64,000 bases of DNA from Cydia pomonella. Its lineage: Eukaryota > Arthropoda > Insecta > Lepidoptera > Tortricidae. Below the pieces are notes generated by a model, which saw only the letters and a list, made by a program, of their open reading frames with translations, was not told the DNA's origin and made no database searches. Made by a program: the position numbers and the translations under genes. Positions 63,563-64,000 of the stretch are shown in pieces. The stretch lies in NCBI RefSeq assembly GCF_033807575.1, contig NC_084726.1, positions 1,798,001 through 1,862,000 on the forward strand. The letters are read 5' to 3'. The stretch's first letter is position 1, and each line of letters opens with the position of its first letter.

Positions 63563-63782
63563 GTAAGTTTTTAATTACTTTTTGGCTCGCAAGAAACTAT
63601 TAAATATTTAACAATAATACGAGATCCTTTATGAATATTAAATTCGTTCCTGAGATTTTTTACATTCTAGTAGCCTAATATATTCGATTTGACAAGCCAT
63701 TATGTTCTACCCAGGTCAAAAAAATTATAAACAGACTGGACATGGATTGTACAAAAAACTTTCGAAAGTAGGTGGAAGTAGG

Positions 63783-63964
63783 TGGCTTATGACATGTATT
63801 TAGTCTCTGTAGTTGAAACTCTAGCTCCACGGGGTCCAAGCGCGCACAAGTTTTTTGCAGAAATCGCGAAGCGTCTGGTTGACGTAACTGGTGACCGAAC
63901 AGCTGGCAGCTTCCTCGCATTGCGATACAACGAGGAAATGCCGCTGGCATCCTTGGTTGGTTAA
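63783..63964 (+). pseudogene. Retrotransposon-type C-terminal fragment
   Basis: One frame reads VVETLAPRGPSAHKFFAEIA, then KRLVDVTGDRTAGSFLALR and a stop. The VxTLxPxG...G-D-R...G-x-F-L arrangement is one I associate with the ends of non-LTR retrotransposon proteins. It is not RyR: it lacks the expected G-E-C-L-A continuation and has a stop. Confidence 0.6.
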
Positions 63965-64000
63965 AAGATGTGTAAAAACTAAGACAATTTAGTGCTTCGG

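Noticed and set aside
63783..63964. RyR exon 51
   Set aside because: Residues do not fit any RyR, and a stop codon follows.

Overview
This window is the inside of one eukaryotic gene. It carries 50 coding exons on the plus strand (1153 to 63562). All 49 introns are GT-AG and the reading phase is kept across every junction; together the exons encode 2193 codons. The protein is an insect ryanodine receptor (RyR), the giant calcium-release channel of the sarco/endoplasmic reticulum. The identification rests on long stretches that match the known RyR layout: the SPRY2 end (GLQEGYEPFC), SPRY3, the junctional solenoid, the RIH-type block (ERYLDFLRF, NGESVEENANLV), RyR repeats 3 and 4, and the solenoid leading towards the later calmodulin-binding and pore regions. 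Neither end of the gene is here: the window opens inside SPRY2 and closes before the pore, so promoter, start codon, channel domain and stop codon lie outside. The organism is most likely a moth or butterfly, judged from the protein and from the dispersed repeats. The species cannot be named.

Layout. 1-1152: intron. 1153-5782: SPRY2. 6864-16868: linker, including a basic Ser/Arg/Lys-rich segment and a 22-codon exon. 16714-21945: SPRY3. 22623-34071: junctional/bridging solenoid. 35294-48812: RIH-type core and central solenoid. 49264-58462: RyR repeats 3 and 4. Between these repeats lies a loop with an RRQS motif and three in-phase microexons (27, 27 and 21 bp). 60106-63562: following solenoid. 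About 90 percent of the window is intron, packed with fragments of SINEs, LINE 3' tails, foldback elements and MITEs. Many occur two to eight times, are nested, or are inverted relative to each other.

The most interesting signals are rearranged pieces of the gene itself. (1) A nearly identical inverted copy of exon 3 with both splice sites sits 4.5 kb downstream, next to a hAT-like MITE; the pre-mRNA could pair exon 3 into a long duplex. (2) The 3' parts of exons 13, 26 and 45 were tandemly duplicated into their downstream introns (five, two and one decayed copies). (3) The acceptor of exon 12 lies directly on the T-rich end of an inserted element. (4) A SINE head has expanded into about 12 units of 26 bp, each with a Pol III A-box-like motif. 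No non-RyR gene, CRISPR array, rRNA or true tRNA gene is supported.
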